Shown here piece by piece: positions 7,892 to 16,658 of a stretch of 53,370 bases of DNA (position 1 is the stretch's first letter; the number at the start of each line of letters is the position of its first letter). Source of the DNA: Nitrospirota bacterium (lineage in GTDB: Bacteria; Nitrospirota; Thermodesulfovibrionia; Thermodesulfovibrionales; SM23-35); assembly GCA_014859105.1 (NCBI GenBank), contig JACUUX010000015.1, positions 1 through 53,370 of the forward strand, given 5' to 3'. The notes under the pieces were generated by a model. It did not search any database. It was not told the DNA's origin and saw only the letters and a program-made list of their open reading frames with translations. Made by a program: the position numbers and the translations under genes.

Positions 7892-9305
7892 TTGACTTTC
7901 CAGTTAATCTGCCTATTATTTCTTCTCCTGCTTTCCATACATCACCTGCTCCGAGGGTAAGAAAAATATCGCCTGCTTTAACACTTGAAATAATATTCTT
8001 TATTGCCTCTTCCCTGTCTTTCACATATATCACTCTGTTATGTCCTTCTTTTTTAATACGCTCAACCAAAATTGCTGAATTCACGCCCTCTAAAGGTCTT
8101 TCGCCGGCTGGATAGATATCCAGAACCGAGAGTGAATCTGCATCTTTAAAAGAAGTTGCGAAATCGTCCAAAAGGTCTTCTGTCCGTGTATATCTGTGAG
8201 GCTGAAACAGGACGAAAAGCCTGCCTGTTTCTCGCCCGACATTTTCTTTACTCTGCATACTGTATAAGAGACTTTCCTTTGCTGCCCTTAGCGTTGCTTT
8301 TATCTCTGCAGGATGGTGGCCATAATCATCGTAAATCCTTATCCCTCCCGCCTCACCTTTAAATTCGGCTCTTCTCTGGATACCGCTAAATTCTCTGAGT
8401 GCATCTTTTATAACTGATACATCCGAATTTAGAACTAATGCTACACTAATAGCAGCCAGGCTGTTTAAAACATTATGCGTGCCGGCCAGAGGCACGTAGA
8501 AATCTTTGATCTTCTTATCTTTATAAACGACATCAAAAATTACAGACATAAAACCTTTCCTTATATTTTCTGCACGAAGTTCAGCATCATTACTAAATCC
8601 GTAGGTAATACACCTTCTTTTAATAAATGGGACAAGACTGCGAAGATGTTCATTTTCGATACACACTATTGACGTGCCATAAAAGGGAACTTTGTTGATA
8701 AAGTAAAGAAATGCCTCTTTCAGAGACTCTATTGTCTTGAAGAAATCCATATGTTCCCTGTCAATATTTGTTACAACAGCAATGGTTGGAGAAAGCTTTA
8801 AAAACGACCCGTCGCTCTCATCAGCCTCTGCCACAAGAAATTCTCCCTCACCGAGTCTTGAGTTACTGCCTGTAGCTTTGAGTCTCCCGCCTATAATCAC
8901 TGTCGGATCAAGACCACTATGAGCAAGAATAGCAGACACCAATGATGTAGTTGTTGTCTTACCATGAGCACCTGCCACAAGTATCCCGTATTTCAGCCTT
9001 GCCAGCTCTGCAAGCATCTCTGCACGTGGTATTACGGGGATAGACCTCTTTATTGCCTCTATAACTTCCGGATTGTTACCCGGGACGGCGGAGGATATGA
9101 CCAGCACATGCGCATCATCAATGTTTTCTGCACTGTGACCTATGTAAACCTTGATACCTGATTTCTTCAATCTTGCTGTTGTCTCCGATATCCTCAGGTC
9201 GGACCCGGTAACCTTGTATCCAAGATTGTGAAGCAATTCTGCAATACCTGACATGCCTATTCCGCCTATCCCGACAAAATGTATAACCCTGTATTTCTTA
9301 AACAT
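7884..9305 (-). CDS. murC: UDP-N-acetylmuramate--L-alanine ligase
   Basis: Adds L-alanine to UDP-MurNAc, the first step of stem-peptide synthesis. It has 473 residues: an N-terminal Rossmann domain with FVGIGGIGMSGIAELL, the ATP loop AGAHGKTTTTS near residues 111-121, EADESDGSF, the NIDREHMDFF metal-binding segment, and the C-terminal DDYGHHPAEI. A short extra stretch (LLYSMQSKENVGRETG) near residue 345 sits between conserved blocks. The gene begins 5 bp after murG and runs 8 bp into murB. Confidence 0.97.
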   Translation of the reverse strand: MFKKYRVIHFVGIGGIGMSGIAELLHNLGYKVTGSDLRISETTARLKKSGIKVYIGHSAENIDDAHVLVISSAVPGNNPEVIEAIKRSIPVIPRAEMLAELARLKYGILVAGAHGKTTTTSLVSAILAHSGLDPTVIIGGRLKATGSNSRLGEGEFLVAEADESDGSFLKLSPTIAVVTNIDREHMDFFKTIESLKEAFLYFINKVPFYGTSIVCIENEHLRSLVPFIKRRCITYGFSNDAELRAENIRKGFMSVIFDVVYKDKKIKDFYVPLAGTHNVLNSLAAISVALVLNSDVSVIKDALREFSGIQRRAEFKGEAGGIRIYDDYGHHPAEIKATLRAAKESLLYSMQSKENVGRETGRLFVLFQPHRYTRTEDLLDDFATSFKDADSLSVLDIYPAGERPLEGVNSAILVERIKKEGHNRVIYVKDREEAIKNIISSVKAGDIFLTLGAGDVWKAGEEIIGRLTGKSNE

Positions 9306-9310
9306 TCACT

Positions 9311-10420
9311 TTATCCTCTTGCCTTCGACTGCTTCATCAAACTCGTCGCCATATCCACCACCCGTTCACGGGCTTCGGGTCTTCCTATGGCCTTGCAACT
9401 TTTCTGCATCTCTTTTCTCATAGCCTCATGAGAATATAACTCTCTTATGTGATTGGCGAGTGATTCCCCCTTTAGTTCGCTGTCAAGTACCATTCTTGCT
9501 GCGCCCATTTCTGAAAGCTTTCTTGCGTTTAACTCCTGATGTTTTCCAGCTGCATAGGGATATGGAATTAATATTGCGGGCTTGCCCAGAGCAGTCAACT
9601 CGGCAAGAGTTGTTGCGCCTGCCCTCGAAATAACTAAATCAGCTACTGCATATGCTTCACCCATCTGATATATAAAAGGAGTAATAGTCCCTTTAAACCC
9701 TGCCTTTCTGTATGCCTCTCTTATGTTTTCGTAGTCGCCCGTACCTGTCTGATGGAGAAATTGAATCCTGTCTTTCAGGTCATACAGATAGTTAAGCGCA
9801 TCAACCAAAGCAATATTTATGCTTTTTGCACCTGAACTCCCGCCAAAAACGAATATAGTAAATAAACCTTTATCGAGAGAGAAAAGACTGTAAGCAGTTT
9901 CAATATTTCCCTTAAGTACCTGCATCCTTATTGGATTTCCTGTGATAAAAGTTCTGGCTTTCGGAAAATAAGAAATACTTTCCTGATAAGTTATACACAC
10001 TGTATTTACAAATTTTCCGAGAATTTTATTTGTCAGTCCGGGAATTGAATTCTGCTCAAGTATCATGGTCGGTATCGAAAGAAAAACCGCAGTAAGCATA
10101 ATCGCTCCAGATGCATATCCTCCGACACCTATAACAATATCCGGGGTAACTTTCCTGATAATTCTGTATGAATCGATAATAGAGAGAAATGTACCCATAA
10201 TTGCCTTTACTTTTTTTGCAGTCGATACTCCTGCCAGTTTTTCTGCCCTTAAGAACATTATTGGATATCCTTCCCTCGGTACTACCTTTGCCTCTATTCC
10301 ATATTCTGTCCCCACAAATATTACCTCTGCTGCAGAATCCCTGTTCTTAAACTCTTCAGCTACTGCCAATCCCGGGAAAAGATGTCCTCCTGTCCCTCCC
10401 CCTGCTATTATCACCTTCAT
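9311..10420 (-). CDS. murG: UDP-N-acetylglucosamine transferase MurG (lipid II synthase)
   Basis: Peripheral inner-membrane glycosyltransferase that adds GlcNAc to lipid I. The start MKVIIAGGGTGGHLFPGLAVAEEF carries the first glycine-rich loop. GVGGYASG and LEQNSIPGLTNK follow, and the donor-binding half has FGGSSGAKSIN near residue 192 and VISRAGATTLAELTALGKPAILIPYPYAAGKHQ. Its 369 residues match the family. It sits between ftsW (21 bp upstream) and murC (5 bp downstream). Confidence 0.97.
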   Translation of the reverse strand: MKVIIAGGGTGGHLFPGLAVAEEFKNRDSAAEVIFVGTEYGIEAKVVPREGYPIMFLRAEKLAGVSTAKKVKAIMGTFLSIIDSYRIIRKVTPDIVIGVGGYASGAIMLTAVFLSIPTMILEQNSIPGLTNKILGKFVNTVCITYQESISYFPKARTFITGNPIRMQVLKGNIETAYSLFSLDKGLFTIFVFGGSSGAKSINIALVDALNYLYDLKDRIQFLHQTGTGDYENIREAYRKAGFKGTITPFIYQMGEAYAVADLVISRAGATTLAELTALGKPAILIPYPYAAGKHQELNARKLSEMGAARMVLDSELKGESLANHIRELYSHEAMRKEMQKSCKAIGRPEARERVVDMATSLMKQSKARG

Positions 10421-10441
10421 AACCCTTTCAATTGTTTGCCT

Positions 10442-11608
10442 TTATCTTTTAATCCCATAAACAGTCCTCCGGGCCCTTCTTCTTGCAAGTATTTCCTTAT
10501 CAGTATCCGGAACTTTTCTTTCATCTTCACCTTTAGATATGTTAAGAAGTATACCGACGGCAGCCATATTTACAAGGAGCGATGAACCACCGTAACTGAT
10601 AAACGGCAACGGCAAGCCCTTTGTTGGCACCATACCGGTGGCAACCGCAAAGTTAATGAGTGCCTGCAGAGAAATCATCAATGAAATTCCTGTTGCAAGG
10701 TAATAAACAAACCGGTCCCGTGCCTTATTTGCAGCAGATATGCCCTTTATGAACAAAATCAGAAAAAGCACTATTATGACTGACACGCCTATAAAACCGA
10801 ACTCTTCACCGATAATGGAAAAGATAAAATCCGTATGTGATTCAGGAAGATAAGACAGTTTCTGTTTTGAACTTCCAATCCCAACACCTGTCAGGCCTCC
10901 GCTGCCAAGTGCAATAAAAGATTGAACAAGCTGGAAGCCGCTTCCTCTCGGGTCCTCCCACGGATTTAGAAAAGAAGTTATCCTTCTGAGCCTGTAAGGT
11001 TCCATAGTAAGTTTCAAAACAAACGGTATGGCAAGAACCATAAGTGACACAAGGTATCTCAGCCTGATGCCGGAAAGGAAAAGCATCGCAAATGTTAAAA
11101 ATGCAAGACTTATAGCTGCCCCGAAATCAGGCTGTTTAAGAATGGCAATCTGAAAAACTATCATAATGAAAACGGGTTTTATAAAGGTCAGGAAATTGTC
11201 CGGCTTATATCCGGGCAGCGACATATACCAGGCAAGGAATATGACCATGGATAGCTTTACGAGTTCTGAAGGCTGAAATGTTGAAGGCCAGAGCCTTATC
11301 CACCTTTTCGCCCCACCTGCCGCAACACCGATATCCGGAATAAAAACAAGTATCAACAGTACTGAAGATATTATCAAAAGGGGAATAGCCATCTTCTTTA
11401 TAAAAGATGGTTTTAATGTATAGGCGAGTAGCATAAAACAGAAACCTATAAGGATTGTAAATATATGTCTTTTAAAATAATAAAATTCCGTAACCCCCTT
11501 TTTGGCAAGGACAGGCGTAACAACAGATGTTGTGCTGTATATCATAAGTGCGCCAAACAATACTAACAGGAGTGTAACAATAATAAGCCACTTGTCATAT
11601 CTGCCCAT
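10442..11608 (-). CDS. ftsW: peptidoglycan glycosyltransferase FtsW (SEDS family)
   Basis: Polytopic SEDS polymerase that acts with FtsI at the septum. It has 388 residues with about ten membrane segments. Family markers include GGAKRWIRLWPSTFQPSELVK near residues 98-118, the GSGGLTGVGIGSSKQKLSYLPESHTDFIFSIIGEE loop, and the C-terminal LPFISYGGSSLL. Its position between murD and murG supports FtsW rather than RodA. The ATG is almost abutting the murD stop (1 bp), so translation is probably coupled. Confidence 0.96.
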   Translation of the reverse strand: MGRYDKWLIIVTLLLVLFGALMIYSTTSVVTPVLAKKGVTEFYYFKRHIFTILIGFCFMLLAYTLKPSFIKKMAIPLLIISSVLLILVFIPDIGVAAGGAKRWIRLWPSTFQPSELVKLSMVIFLAWYMSLPGYKPDNFLTFIKPVFIMIVFQIAILKQPDFGAAISLAFLTFAMLFLSGIRLRYLVSLMVLAIPFVLKLTMEPYRLRRITSFLNPWEDPRGSGFQLVQSFIALGSGGLTGVGIGSSKQKLSYLPESHTDFIFSIIGEEFGFIGVSVIIVLFLILFIKGISAANKARDRFVYYLATGISLMISLQALINFAVATGMVPTKGLPLPFISYGGSSLLVNMAAVGILLNISKGEDERKVPDTDKEILARRRARRTVYGIKR

Positions 11609-11609
11609 T

Positions 11610-13151
11610 TCACATCTCCGTTACTATACTCTTAAATTGCCTTCCCCTATCCTCAAAATTTAAAAACATGTCGAAACTTGCACATCCAGGTGAAAGCAAA
11701 ACAACATCACCTCTTGCAGCCATATTTCTTGCTGCATAAACAGCATCCTTTAAATCCTCTGCTATAAAAGTTTCTGTTACACCTTCAAGTGCTTTCTTTA
11801 TCTTCTCTCCATCCTCACCAATCAGTACAGCTGCCTTCACCTTTTCCCTCACCAGGGGTCTGAGGAGTGAAAAATCGCCTGCCTTGTCTCTGCCTCCTGC
11901 AATTAAGATAACGGGTCTTGCAAAGCTTTCTAGTGACTTGACAACTGCACCGATATTTGTTCCTTTAGAATCATTGAAATATCTGACTCCTTCTATCTCC
12001 CTCACGAATTCAAGCCTGTGCTCTAATCCAGGGAATTCCCTCAGGGAATCTATTACTGCCTCCAGAGAGCATCCTGCAAGTAGAGCCATGGCTGATGCAG
12101 CCATGGCATTCTCAATGTTATGTACGCCCTTTATCCTTATTTCATCAGCATTAATCAGTAATGATTGGCGGATTACAGATGACAAATCAGGAAGATTACA
12201 AAAGATCTGACCATCTTTATAATAAACACCTTCTACTTCCTGTTTCCGGCTGAAATAGACGACTCGGGGTTTTGCACTTTTTACTTTCAATTTTTCACCT
12301 GCAACTTTTATTGTTTCAGGATCATCCCGGTTTAGCACAAGGAAATCATTCTCTTTCTGATTTTCGAATATCCTTGCTTTTGCTTCAGCGTATTCTTTAA
12401 GCGAGTAATATCTGTCAAGATGGTCTGGTGTAATATTGACAATACCGGCAACTTTTGGTCTTAAGTTTCTTATTGTTTCAAGTTGAAAACTCGAGACCTC
12501 GGCCACTATAAAATCGAATGATGAACCTTTTTCATTGCCCGCCTCCTGCAAGTTTTTAACAATTTTAAAAATCTCCTCTGAAATTGCATTTCCTATATTT
12601 CCACCGAGAATAGTTTTAAAGCCGCCTTTCTTCATTATGAAGTCAAGCAATGCTGTTGTTGTTGATTTACCATTAGTGCCCGTTAACGCTAAAAAGCCCT
12701 TTTTACAAAGAATAATCCCCCCTTGCTCCTCATTTTTAAGAGAATTAAGGGGGGATTCAAAAGAGGGGGGGGTGGCAGGCTTATTGAAATTAATTTTTAG
12801 ATTTTTTGTTATTACCTGATACGCGAGCTCCAGTTCACTGATGACAGGAATTCCATTTTCCCTTGCCAAGGATATTGGCTGTATATAAAGGGAGACACCC
12901 GGGCTGATCACCATCATATCTGCTGAAGTAAACAAGTCTTCGGGATGTGACCCCAGAACAAGTTTAACCGATGGGTTCAGTCCTTCTATAAATTCTTCAA
13001 GCTCGTCCTTATCTTTTATATCAGTTACGGTCACTTTTGCCCCTAGCTCACTCAGTAAATTTGCTGCCCCCCTGCCACTTCTTGCAAGGCCGACAACAAT
13101 AACATTCTTATCCTTTAGCTCTGTTAACGCCATTTTTGTTTGCAATATCAC
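11610..13151 (-). CDS. murD: UDP-N-acetylmuramoylalanine--D-glutamate ligase
   Basis: Adds D-glutamate to UDP-MurNAc-L-Ala. Seen are the N-terminal NVIVVGLARSGRGAANLL, the ATP loop ALTGTNGKSTTTALL, GNIGNAIS, NITPDHLDRY, HNIENAMAA and FNDSKGTNIGAV. At 513 residues it is about 50-60 longer than usual. The extra length lies just before the ATP loop and is largely a C/G-tract palindrome with flanking sequence (PPSFESPLNSLKNEEQGGIIL). The GTG at 13151 or the ATG at 13133 could be the start; the ATG gives the more typical MALTELKDKNVIVVG. It lies 71 bp downstream of the carboxypeptidase stop. Confidence 0.95.
   Translation of the reverse strand: MILQTKMALTELKDKNVIVVGLARSGRGAANLLSELGAKVTVTDIKDKDELEEFIEGLNPSVKLVLGSHPEDLFTSADMMVISPGVSLYIQPISLARENGIPVISELELAYQVITKNLKINFNKPATPPSFESPLNSLKNEEQGGIILCKKGFLALTGTNGKSTTTALLDFIMKKGGFKTILGGNIGNAISEEIFKIVKNLQEAGNEKGSSFDFIVAEVSSFQLETIRNLRPKVAGIVNITPDHLDRYYSLKEYAEAKARIFENQKENDFLVLNRDDPETIKVAGEKLKVKSAKPRVVYFSRKQEVEGVYYKDGQIFCNLPDLSSVIRQSLLINADEIRIKGVHNIENAMAASAMALLAGCSLEAVIDSLREFPGLEHRLEFVREIEGVRYFNDSKGTNIGAVVKSLESFARPVILIAGGRDKAGDFSLLRPLVREKVKAAVLIGEDGEKIKKALEGVTETFIAEDLKDAVYAARNMAARGDVVLLSPGCASFDMFLNFEDRGRQFKSIVTEM
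12714..12757. repeat. C/G-tract palindrome inside murD
   Basis: Arms AATCCCCCCTT (12714-12724) and AAGGGGGGATT (12747-12757) are perfect 11-bp inverted repeats around a 22-bp centre. The element is read in frame immediately upstream of the MurD ATP-binding loop. Its outer bases match the aroC copy at 1014-1057. Confidence 0.85.
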
Positions 13152-13222
13152 AATTCTTCTTTTTTTCTTTCTTCTTTAAGGCCGTTTTCACCTTACTTGC
13201 CGCTGAATCCGTCTTTTTGCTG
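13108..13222 (-). other. frame-shifted tail of the carboxypeptidase gene after an A7 run
   Basis: The carboxypeptidase frame stops right after a run of seven A (coding strand). In the +1 frame the sequence continues open for 38 codons as a Lys/Ala/Ser-rich tail, including KKTDSAASKVKTALKKKEK, and stops at 13108-13110 inside the 5' end of murD. The composition matches the preceding KIKREQKIIKK, so this looks like a former or slippage-accessible extension. A one-base assembly error in the homopolymer is the main alternative. Confidence 0.45.
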
Positions 13223-14161
13223 TTATTTTTTTATTATCTTTTGCTCTCTTTTTATTTTATTAGGAGGCCTCTGCTTACCCTTCACATCATGACCACCCTT
13301 TGTATAGATGAAAGGTTCTTCATTGTTTTTTATTACTTCGAAGCCTCTGTTGATGAGTATCTGTGTTTCTTTCCAGAGTCCTTCCCTGCTCGGAGTTCCT
13401 AAAAGTGCAACCACCACTGTATCATTTCCACGTTCGGCAGCACAGACAAAACAATGCCGTGCACTCCGTGTATATCCTGTTTTTCCACCGACAAGGTTTT
13501 CATCAATCCACAAAAGTCTGTTCGTATTTTTGAGAAATATTGAATCTCCATTTTCTGTGGAAATCTCGGTCACACGTGTCCCTATAATCTCATTCAGCTT
13601 GTGATAACTGAGCGCACAACTCATGATTTTTGCCAAATCAAATGCAGTAGTATATTGACCTGAACCGGGAAGCCCGCTGGCATTAATAAATTTAGTATTC
13701 TTTGCTCCTATTTCTTTGGCCTTCTTATTCATAAGTCTTACAAATCGCCCTTCAGACCCGGCAACTGCTTCTGAAAGAGCGACAGCCGCATCGTTCGCGG
13801 AACCAACCAGTGCCGCATAAAGAAGTTTCTCAATGGTTATTTTGTATCCTTCTCTAAAGCCGGCTTTATGCGGGGCAGCCTGAGAAGCCTTAGCGCTTAT
13901 AATTACAGTATCGTTTAAATCTGTATGCTCTAAAACTATAATTGCTGTCATTAACTTTGCAGTGCTTGCGGGGGGATGTTTTAGATGAGGGTTCTTTGCA
14001 TACAGGATTTTTTCAGTCGTTGCATCCACTACAACTAACGAACGGGAGCGAATTTCATCGGATCCGATGACCGATGACCGATGACCGATGATCAATATTA
14101 AAATCAGGGCAAAGAAAGTGAAAAGTAATGACCGACGACCGATGACCGATGACTTTCTCAT
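13223..14161 (-). CDS. D-alanyl-D-alanine carboxypeptidase, PBP5 family, inserted in the dcw cluster
   Basis: Low-molecular-mass penicillin-binding protein that trims the terminal D-Ala from stem peptides in the periplasm. The catalytic set is visible: STAK in HPPASTAKLMTAI, SAN in VGSANDAAVALSEA, and KTG in LVGGKTGYTRSA. I chose the ATG at 14161, 2 bp after the mraY stop, instead of an upstream ATG inside mraY. It gives a signal peptide, MRKSSVIGRRSLLFTFFALILILIIG. Heptamer arrays encode residues on both sides of the hydrophobic core. The C terminus is lysine-rich and interrupted by an A7 run. Canonical dcw clusters go straight from mraY to murD, so this gene is an insertion into the usual order. 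Confidence 0.9.
   Translation of the reverse strand: MRKSSVIGRRSLLFTFFALILILIIGHRSSVIGSDEIRSRSLVVVDATTEKILYAKNPHLKHPPASTAKLMTAIIVLEHTDLNDTVIISAKASQAAPHKAGFREGYKITIEKLLYAALVGSANDAAVALSEAVAGSEGRFVRLMNKKAKEIGAKNTKFINASGLPGSGQYTTAFDLAKIMSCALSYHKLNEIIGTRVTEISTENGDSIFLKNTNRLLWIDENLVGGKTGYTRSARHCFVCAAERGNDTVVVALLGTPSREGLWKETQILINRGFEVIKNNEEPFIYTKGGHDVKGKQRPPNKIKREQKIIKK
14066..14093. repeat. heptanucleotide array in the carboxypeptidase gene (GATGACC x4)
   Basis: Four tandem 7-mers (three GATGACC, one GATGATC) encode HRSSVIGS-type residues just after the hydrophobic core of the signal peptide. It is the complement of the GGTCATC-type array in aroC. Confidence 0.85.
14128..14155. repeat. second heptanucleotide array in the carboxypeptidase gene
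   Basis: Units ATGACCG, ACGACCG, ATGACCG and ATGACTT cover codons 3 to 11 of the chosen reading frame (KSSVIGRRS), i.e. the basic n-region of the signal peptide. Together with 14066-14093 the array brackets the export signal. Confidence 0.8.
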
Positions 14162-14163
14162 AA

Positions 14164-15246
14164 TCACCTCACTTTTAAAGTTGCCAGGCTTAACAGAGCG
14201 AGCATTATACCGAAAACCCAGAATCTTACTATAACCTTGGGTTCGGGCCACCCCTTTAGTTCAAAGTGATGATGAATAGGTGCCATTTTAAACACCCTTT
14301 TGCCTGTAAGTTTGAAGGATGCTACCTGCAGCATGACAGATATTGTTTCCATGACAAAAATACCGCCGACAATCGCAAGAACTATTTCGTGTTTTGTTAT
14401 AACTGCGAGGGTTCCAAGCGCACCGCCGAGTCCAAGCGACCCTACATCACCCATAAAGACATCCGCAGGGTAAGAGTTATACCAGAGGAACCCGAGTGAG
14501 GCACCAAACATTGCTCCGCAGAAAACGGTTAGTTCTCCGGTGCCCGGGAGATACAGAACCTGAAGGTATTGTGCCAGCCCTTTATGTCCTGAAATATAGA
14601 CAAGTACCCCGTTAGCCAGGACTGCAATAGCAACAAGCCCTATCGCAAGACCATCTATGCCATCTGTTAAATTAACTGCATTTGATGCCCCCACCATCAC
14701 TATTATTGAGAACGGTATATAAAACCAGCCAAGGTCAATGAGCCACTTCTTAAAAAAAGGGATGCTCAAAACAGCAGTGTAGGGGTCTTTCGGATTCATA
14801 AACAAAAAGATTCCTATGATAAAGGCGAGAAATATCTGAAGCCCGAATTTCTTATATGCCCTCAGTCCCTTATGGCTCTTTCTTGTTATTTTTAGATAGT
14901 CATCGATAAAACCAATGGCCCCGAATCCTACAAGTGAGACAATCATTGTCCAGACATAGATATTCTTTAGATCACCCCATAATATAATCGAGAAGAGTAT
15001 GCAGATGATTATAAGTATTCCTCCCATTGTAGGCGTGCCTGCTTTATTCATATGCGCCTTAGGTCCGTCGTCTCTTATATGCTGGGTAAGACTTAATCGC
15101 TTTAGTTTATTAATTATCCATGGACCCAATATAAGCGAGAAAAGCACTGCTGTAAGGACAGCTAAGAAAGTACGGAACGTAATGTATCTGAATACATTCA
15201 GCGGAGAGAACCAGTCATGTAAACTGTACAAAAGGCTATATAGCAT
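14164..15246 (-). CDS. mraY: phospho-N-acetylmuramoyl-pentapeptide transferase
   Basis: Inner-membrane enzyme that transfers phospho-MurNAc-pentapeptide to undecaprenyl phosphate, forming lipid I. It has 360 residues and about ten membrane spans. Signatures: KAHMNKAGTPTMGGILI near residues 64-80, GFIDDYLKI with the aspartate pair, SNAVNLTDGIDGLA near 189-202, FMGDVGSLGLGGALG, and MAPIHHHFELKGWPE. The start overlaps the murF 3' end by 11 bp, and the stop is 2 bp from the carboxypeptidase ATG. Confidence 0.98.
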   Translation of the reverse strand: MLYSLLYSLHDWFSPLNVFRYITFRTFLAVLTAVLFSLILGPWIINKLKRLSLTQHIRDDGPKAHMNKAGTPTMGGILIIICILFSIILWGDLKNIYVWTMIVSLVGFGAIGFIDDYLKITRKSHKGLRAYKKFGLQIFLAFIIGIFLFMNPKDPYTAVLSIPFFKKWLIDLGWFYIPFSIIVMVGASNAVNLTDGIDGLAIGLVAIAVLANGVLVYISGHKGLAQYLQVLYLPGTGELTVFCGAMFGASLGFLWYNSYPADVFMGDVGSLGLGGALGTLAVITKHEIVLAIVGGIFVMETISVMLQVASFKLTGKRVFKMAPIHHHFELKGWPEPKVIVRFWVFGIMLALLSLATLKVR

Positions 15247-16627
15247 ATTCCTCCAGAACCCTTTCCATATTCATCCCTCTCGAGCCCTTTATCAAAACTG
15301 TATCACCTTTTTTACATATCTCCTTTAATATCTTTCCTGCTTCATCGGCTTTCCCTAATTTATACGTACTACCCTTGAATTCCGATGCAGCAAATGCCAT
15401 AAAGGGACCCACCGCAATAAGTATGTCAACAGTCAGCTCTGACAGTAGCCTCCCGAGTCTTCTGTGAGCATCTTCTGCATAAAGACCTAATTCCAGCATA
15501 TCGCCCAGCGCTACAATCTTTCTTCCCCTGCCGGTCCTGACAAGTTCTCTTATAGCACCTTCCATTGATGCCGGGTTGGCATTATATACATCACTTATAA
15601 ATTTGATGCCTTTAATCTCCTTGACCTCCAGCCTCATAGGTACACCCTTGAAAGAGTCTACAGCATTTTTCATGCTCAGAAGGTCAATACTAAAGAGGTG
15701 ACCGACTGAGACCGCTGCAAGTATATTGTAAATGTTGAAAATCCCTGATATTTTTGAATTTATCTCTATGGCTTTATTCTCGATATGTAAAGTAAAGATG
15801 GACCCCTTTTCAAGAAGTTCTATGTTTTTTGCACAGATTTCAGCATCATTCTTTATCCCGTATCGAAACTGTCTTCCTTTAAAGCCTGACATGCGAATGC
15901 CTTCCATCATGAAGGAATCATCAGCATTGACAACAGCAACACCGGCGAACTCCAGAAGCTCGAGCTTCGTTTTTCTTATTGTTTCAATATCCTTAAATCC
16001 TTCAAGATGAGTCTGGCTTATATTTGTCAAAACTCCATAACCGGGGACTGCTATTTCGCAAAGTTCTTTTATTTCACCCGGACCGCTTGCTCCCATCTCA
16101 AGGACAACGACTTCATCCTCATCACTTAATTCTATAAGGCTTAAAGGAAGACCTATGTGGTTATTCAGATTGCCTCTGTTTTTCAACACCCTGTATTTCG
16201 TTCCGAGAATCGAAGCTATCAACTCTTTTGTTGTTGTCTTTCCGTTTGACCCTGTCACACCAACAACTGGTATATCCCTTTTCAAACGTATAAAATGTGC
16301 AATATTCTGGAGGGCTTTAAGTGTATCCGGCACATGAATTATTGTTTTCTCTTTCAAGTGCTTTTCTAAATGAATGCTCACGATAGCACCGCTTCCCTTA
16401 TTTAAGGCATCATCAAGAAAATCGTGTCCGTCAAATCTGCTACCCTTAAGTGCAATGAATAATTGACCCTCTTTTAGTGTCCTCGAATCTATAGAAACCC
16501 TTCTAAAAGAATCAGAATTACGATAGAGTACCTCCCCTCCGGTAGCTTTAATTATGTCTTCAATGCTTAAATTGCCCATAGTTTCTTTATACATAACAGA
16601 TGCTTGATTCATGATGGGACGGGTCAT
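15236..16627 (-). CDS. murF: UDP-N-acetylmuramoyl-tripeptide--D-alanyl-D-alanine ligase
   Basis: Adds the D-Ala-D-Ala dipeptide to complete UDP-MurNAc-pentapeptide. It has the SIDSRTLKEGQLFIALKGSRFDGHDF block, the ATP loop GVTGSNGKTTTKELI, LEMGASGPGEI, NISQTHLEGF, and the C-terminal DVYNANPASMEGAI. It is 463 residues from the first ATG. Later ATGs exist, including one giving MGNLSIEDIIKATGG, which is closer to typical MurF N termini, and no start has a convincing Shine-Dalgarno. It follows murE by 31 bp and overlaps mraY by 11 bp. Confidence 0.96.
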   Translation of the reverse strand: MTRPIMNQASVMYKETMGNLSIEDIIKATGGEVLYRNSDSFRRVSIDSRTLKEGQLFIALKGSRFDGHDFLDDALNKGSGAIVSIHLEKHLKEKTIIHVPDTLKALQNIAHFIRLKRDIPVVGVTGSNGKTTTKELIASILGTKYRVLKNRGNLNNHIGLPLSLIELSDEDEVVVLEMGASGPGEIKELCEIAVPGYGVLTNISQTHLEGFKDIETIRKTKLELLEFAGVAVVNADDSFMMEGIRMSGFKGRQFRYGIKNDAEICAKNIELLEKGSIFTLHIENKAIEINSKISGIFNIYNILAAVSVGHLFSIDLLSMKNAVDSFKGVPMRLEVKEIKGIKFISDVYNANPASMEGAIRELVRTGRGRKIVALGDMLELGLYAEDAHRRLGRLLSELTVDILIAVGPFMAFAASEFKGSTYKLGKADEAGKILKEICKKGDTVLIKGSRGMNMERVLEEYAI

Positions 16628-16658
16628 AATATTTCTTTACAGTTTTCTATCTTCATCC

